This document shows positions 4,901-5,352 of a DNA stretch of 5,352 nucleotides, piece after piece. Origin of the DNA: Comamonadaceae bacterium. GTDB lineage: Bacteria > Pseudomonadota > Gammaproteobacteria > Burkholderiales > Burkholderiaceae_C. The DNA lies in the NCBI GenBank assembly GCA_947372005.1, contig CANBRV010000167.1, forward strand, positions 1-5,352, written 5' to 3'. Made by a program: the position numbers and the translations under genes. The notes beneath the pieces were generated by a model. That model did no database searches and was not told where the DNA came from. It saw only the letters and a list, made by a program, of their open reading frames with translations. The stretch's first letter is position 1, and every line of letters begins with the position of its first letter.

Positions 4901-5352
4901 TCGTCTGATTTTGCAATGTGACGTGAGATGTACACCGCTTGCGCAGCCAGGAACACAAGAGGGAAGATGTAGCCCCACAGTTTGAAGTTCACCCAGTCGT
5001 CGGTACTATAAAAAGCGGCCACAAAACCATTGACTGCGGACATAAAGATGCAATAAGCAATCCATGCTACGTTCAAATTCATCCACACAGACGTGGGTAA
5101 CGAGAGCTGCTTACCTAGCAGCAAATGCAAGAAATTCTTTTTGTAAATCCAAAGCGCGATGGCTAAGCCAATTGCCATGCAAGCATACAAAAATGTCGGC
5201 TTCCATTTGATAAAGCGATCATCGTGCAAGCCAATCGTTAGCGAGCCAAAGATCAAAATCATCCCAAGCGTTACCTTCTGCATCGTCTCCAAGCGTCCTA
5301 CCTTGAAATAAATGTAGGCCATCTGCGCAGCAGTTGCCGCCATCAAAACGCC
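4897..5352 (-). CDS. yciB: YciB / septation protein A, inner-membrane protein (partial, N-terminus beyond window)
   Basis: YciB (also called IspZ or intracellular septation protein A) is a multispanning inner-membrane protein linked to envelope synthesis and cell division. The open frame runs to the window edge with 151 residues visible. The family is about 180 residues, so some 28 N-terminal residues should lie to the right of the window. Conserved blocks include GRLETMQKVTLGMILIFGS, LTIGLHDDRFIKWKPTFLY, a KKNFLHLLLGKQLSLPTSVW segment, MNLNVAWIAYCIFM, and FYSTDDWVNFKLWG. Four to five hydrophobic spans are visible. An in-window ATG at 5343 and a TTG at 5346 exist, but the frame stays open upstream of both (Gly-Val) and the family length argues against them as the start. 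The stop overlaps the bolA start by 4 bp. The order yciB-bolA-parvulin is common in betaproteobacteria. Confidence 0.95.
   Translation of the reverse strand, partial: GVLMAATAAQMAYIYFKVGRLETMQKVTLGMILIFGSLTIGLHDDRFIKWKPTFLYACMAIGLAIALWIYKKNFLHLLLGKQLSLPTSVWMNLNVAWIAYCIFMSAVNGFVAAFYSTDDWVNFKLWGYIFPLVFLAAQAVYISRHIAKSDE

Noticed and set aside
4901..4978. Upstream start for BolA at 4978
   Set aside because: It overlaps yciB by about 80 bp and adds no conserved residues. The ATGA overlap at 4897-4900 gives a family-length BolA.
5341..5346. In-window start codons for yciB (ATG 5343, TTG 5346)
   Set aside because: The frame remains open to the window edge and the family has about 28 more N-terminal residues, so these are internal codons.

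Overview
The window looks like a compact, conserved core region of a betaproteobacterial chromosome, most likely Burkholderiales or a close relative. The lineage is inferred from two things. One is the yciB-bolA-parvulin gene order. The other is a riboflavin gene pairing RibB with a degenerate GTP cyclohydrolase II domain, next to ribH and nusB. The sequence alone does not fix the genus. Almost every base is coding, and no stretch longer than 30 bp lies outside a recognisable gene. I see no mobile element, CRISPR array, RNA gene, integration scar or prophage trace.

Layout, left to right. Positions 1-3078 hold a leftward five-gene run, in transcription order: ribBA (RibBX type), ribH, nusB, tolQ, and the 5' part of tolR, which leaves the window at base 1. 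Spacing is extremely tight: ribBA/ribH abut with 0 bp between them, ribH/nusB and nusB/tolQ each share an ATGA overlap, and tolQ/tolR are 2 bp apart. Positions 3108-3815 hold one rightward gene, a DUF1624-family multispanning membrane protein (putative acyltransferase). It diverges from ribBA across only 29 bp. Positions 3802-5352 hold a second leftward run, in transcription order yciB (its start lies beyond the window), bolA, and a secreted parvulin-type peptidyl-prolyl isomerase. The isomerase and the DUF1624 gene meet tail to tail with a 14-bp overlap.

Functionally, the first run joins late riboflavin synthesis (the butanone-phosphate precursor and lumazine synthase), a transcription antitermination factor, and the inner-membrane proton-driven motor of the Tol-Pal envelope system. 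The second run joins an inner-membrane envelope protein, a BolA-family Fe-S/redox partner protein and a periplasmic folding factor. Each function is familiar.

The most unusual features are architectural. A strong leftward rho-independent terminator is embedded in the coding sequence of the DUF1624 gene, where it probably ends the yciB-bolA-isomerase transcript. tolQ follows nusB directly with a start/stop overlap and without ybgC. The GTP cyclohydrolase II half of the riboflavin enzyme has lost its zinc cysteines. I found no convincing previously undescribed system.
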